Shown: piece after piece, positions 6,573 to 6,846 of the stretch
Layout: each line of letters opens with the position of its first letter
How positions within the stretch are numbered: position 1 is the first letter of the stretch
Assembly (NCBI GenBank): GCA_012800215.1
Contig: JAAZJT010000185.1
Coordinates: 1-6,846 of the forward strand
DNA length: 6,846 nt
Reading direction: 5' to 3'
From: Bacillota bacterium
GTDB lineage: Bacteria > Bacillota > Dethiobacteria > Dethiobacterales > Dethiobacteraceae
The notes under the pieces: generated by a model
The model's input: only the letters and a program-made list of their open reading frames with translations
What the model was told of the DNA's origin: nothing
Databases searched by the model: none
Translations under genes and position numbers: made by a program

Positions 6573-6605
6573 CACTTTCCCTAATATTGTAAAGCAGGGA
6601 AAGTG
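6573..6605. promoter_or_regulatory. 10-bp inverted repeat over the -10 region: operator candidate
   Basis: CACTTTCCCT (6573-6582) and AGGGAAAGTG (6596-6605) are perfect inverted repeats separated by 13 nt, with centres about 23 bp (two helical turns) apart. The candidate -10 TACAAT lies in the spacer. This geometry suits a dimeric DNA-binding repressor. If transcription starts further upstream, the same arms would form an RNA hairpin next to the ribosome binding site of the 55-aa ORF. Either reading points to control of the SipW unit. Confidence 0.5.
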
Positions 6606-6616
6606 CGAAGTCCCAA
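6586..6616 (-). promoter_or_regulatory. Likely promoter of the small-protein/SipW unit
   Basis: On the - strand TACAAT (+ strand 6586-6591) is a good -10 match, 5 of 6. A weak -35, TTGGGA, lies 19 bp upstream (+ strand 6611-6616). Transcription would start about 17 nt before the ATG of the 55-aa ORF. The spacer is longer than ideal, so the promoter may need an activator. Confidence 0.4.
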
Positions 6617-6660
6617 GAAATCTGCCGGTATGTTTTAGACAGAATCATTTGTGGAAAAGC

Positions 6661-6687
6661 AAAAAACTGCCAAATAGGCAGTTTTTT
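6661..6687 (-). terminator. Intrinsic terminator of the right-edge gene (could act both ways)
   Basis: AAAAAACTGCC (6661-6671) and GGCAGTTTTTT (6677-6687) form an 11-bp stem over a 5-nt loop, with A and T runs on both sides. On the - strand it lies about 60 nt after the stop of the right-edge gene and would separate it from the SipW unit. On the + strand no gene ends here. Confidence 0.85.
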
Positions 6688-6745
6688 TATGATTAGATAA
6701 CTGGCAATGCTGCGATACTTGTCTGATCCTTTTGGAGTATGACGG

Positions 6746-6846
6746 TTACTTTTTTAAAGTTTTAATGAGGGCATAGACTGTCATACTGGCGAGATGGGCA
6801 AAATCTTCGGTATGCAGATATGTATTGGCATTACGATCAAATAGAA
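6746..6846 (-). CDS. C-terminal end of a - strand gene, cut by window; possibly M28-type peptidase
   Basis: The last 32 codons of a frame entering from the right edge end with TAA at 6748-6746. The residues include LFDRNANTYLHTEDFAHLAS and then MTVYALIKTLKK. The composition is protein-like, and the frame is followed by a strong terminator, so I take it as the tail of a real gene. The pattern of Asp-Arg-Asn, then a His-Thr near an acidic residue, then a hydrophobic helix recalls the C-terminus of M28 zinc aminopeptidases, where the His is a metal ligand. That family call is weak because so little is visible. Confidence 0.6.
   Translation of the reverse strand, partial: LFDRNANTYLHTEDFAHLASMTVYALIKTLKK

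Noticed and set aside
6478..6696. Open frame of 72 codons on the + strand
   Set aside because: It runs antisense to the 55-aa ORF, its promoter region and the terminator, has no ribosome binding site or family features, and its end falls just past the terminator hairpin.
6736..6787. Inverted repeat AGTATGAC / GTCATACT with a 36-nt spacer across the stop of the right-edge gene
   Set aside because: An 8-bp match at this spacing is expected a few times by chance in a window this long, and no T-run follows it.

Overview
The window looks like chromosomal DNA from an anaerobic, low-to-moderate GC Firmicute, most likely of class Clostridia. The grounds are strong AGGAGG-type ribosome binding sites, several GTG starts, lipoprotein signal peptides on exported proteins, a DUF3048 (YerB-type) lipoprotein, a SipW-type (Ser-His) signal peptidase and many intrinsic terminators. 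A multihaem c-type cytochrome made as a lipoprotein suggests anaerobic respiration or electron transfer at the outer face of the membrane. Genus cannot be read from the sequence.

Left part, + strand. The window opens inside an asparagine synthetase gene (asnB-like; the catalytic Cys and start lie upstream). A DUF3048 lipoprotein gene follows and ends in an intrinsic terminator whose stem includes the stop codon. After a structured leader of about 120 nt comes a small membrane protein of the COG2426 'small multi-drug export' family, then murJ, the lipid II flippase, closed by a terminator. A separate unit then encodes a five-haem cytochrome lipoprotein.

Right part, - strand. Converging on the cytochrome gene is a two-gene unit: a 55-residue single-span membrane protein whose end overlaps the ribosome binding site of the next gene, then a SipW-type signal peptidase I. 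A 10-bp inverted repeat sits over the likely promoter of this unit. At the right edge is the C-terminal end of another - strand gene with its own terminator. Two converging terminators separate the + and - strand units.

Most of the window is cell-envelope biology: peptidoglycan precursor flipping, lipoproteins and signal peptide removal. No mobile element, CRISPR array, rRNA or tRNA was seen. The least ordinary parts are the 55-residue protein/SipW pair with its dyad operator candidate, and the cytochrome. No intergenic stretch exceeds about 185 nt.
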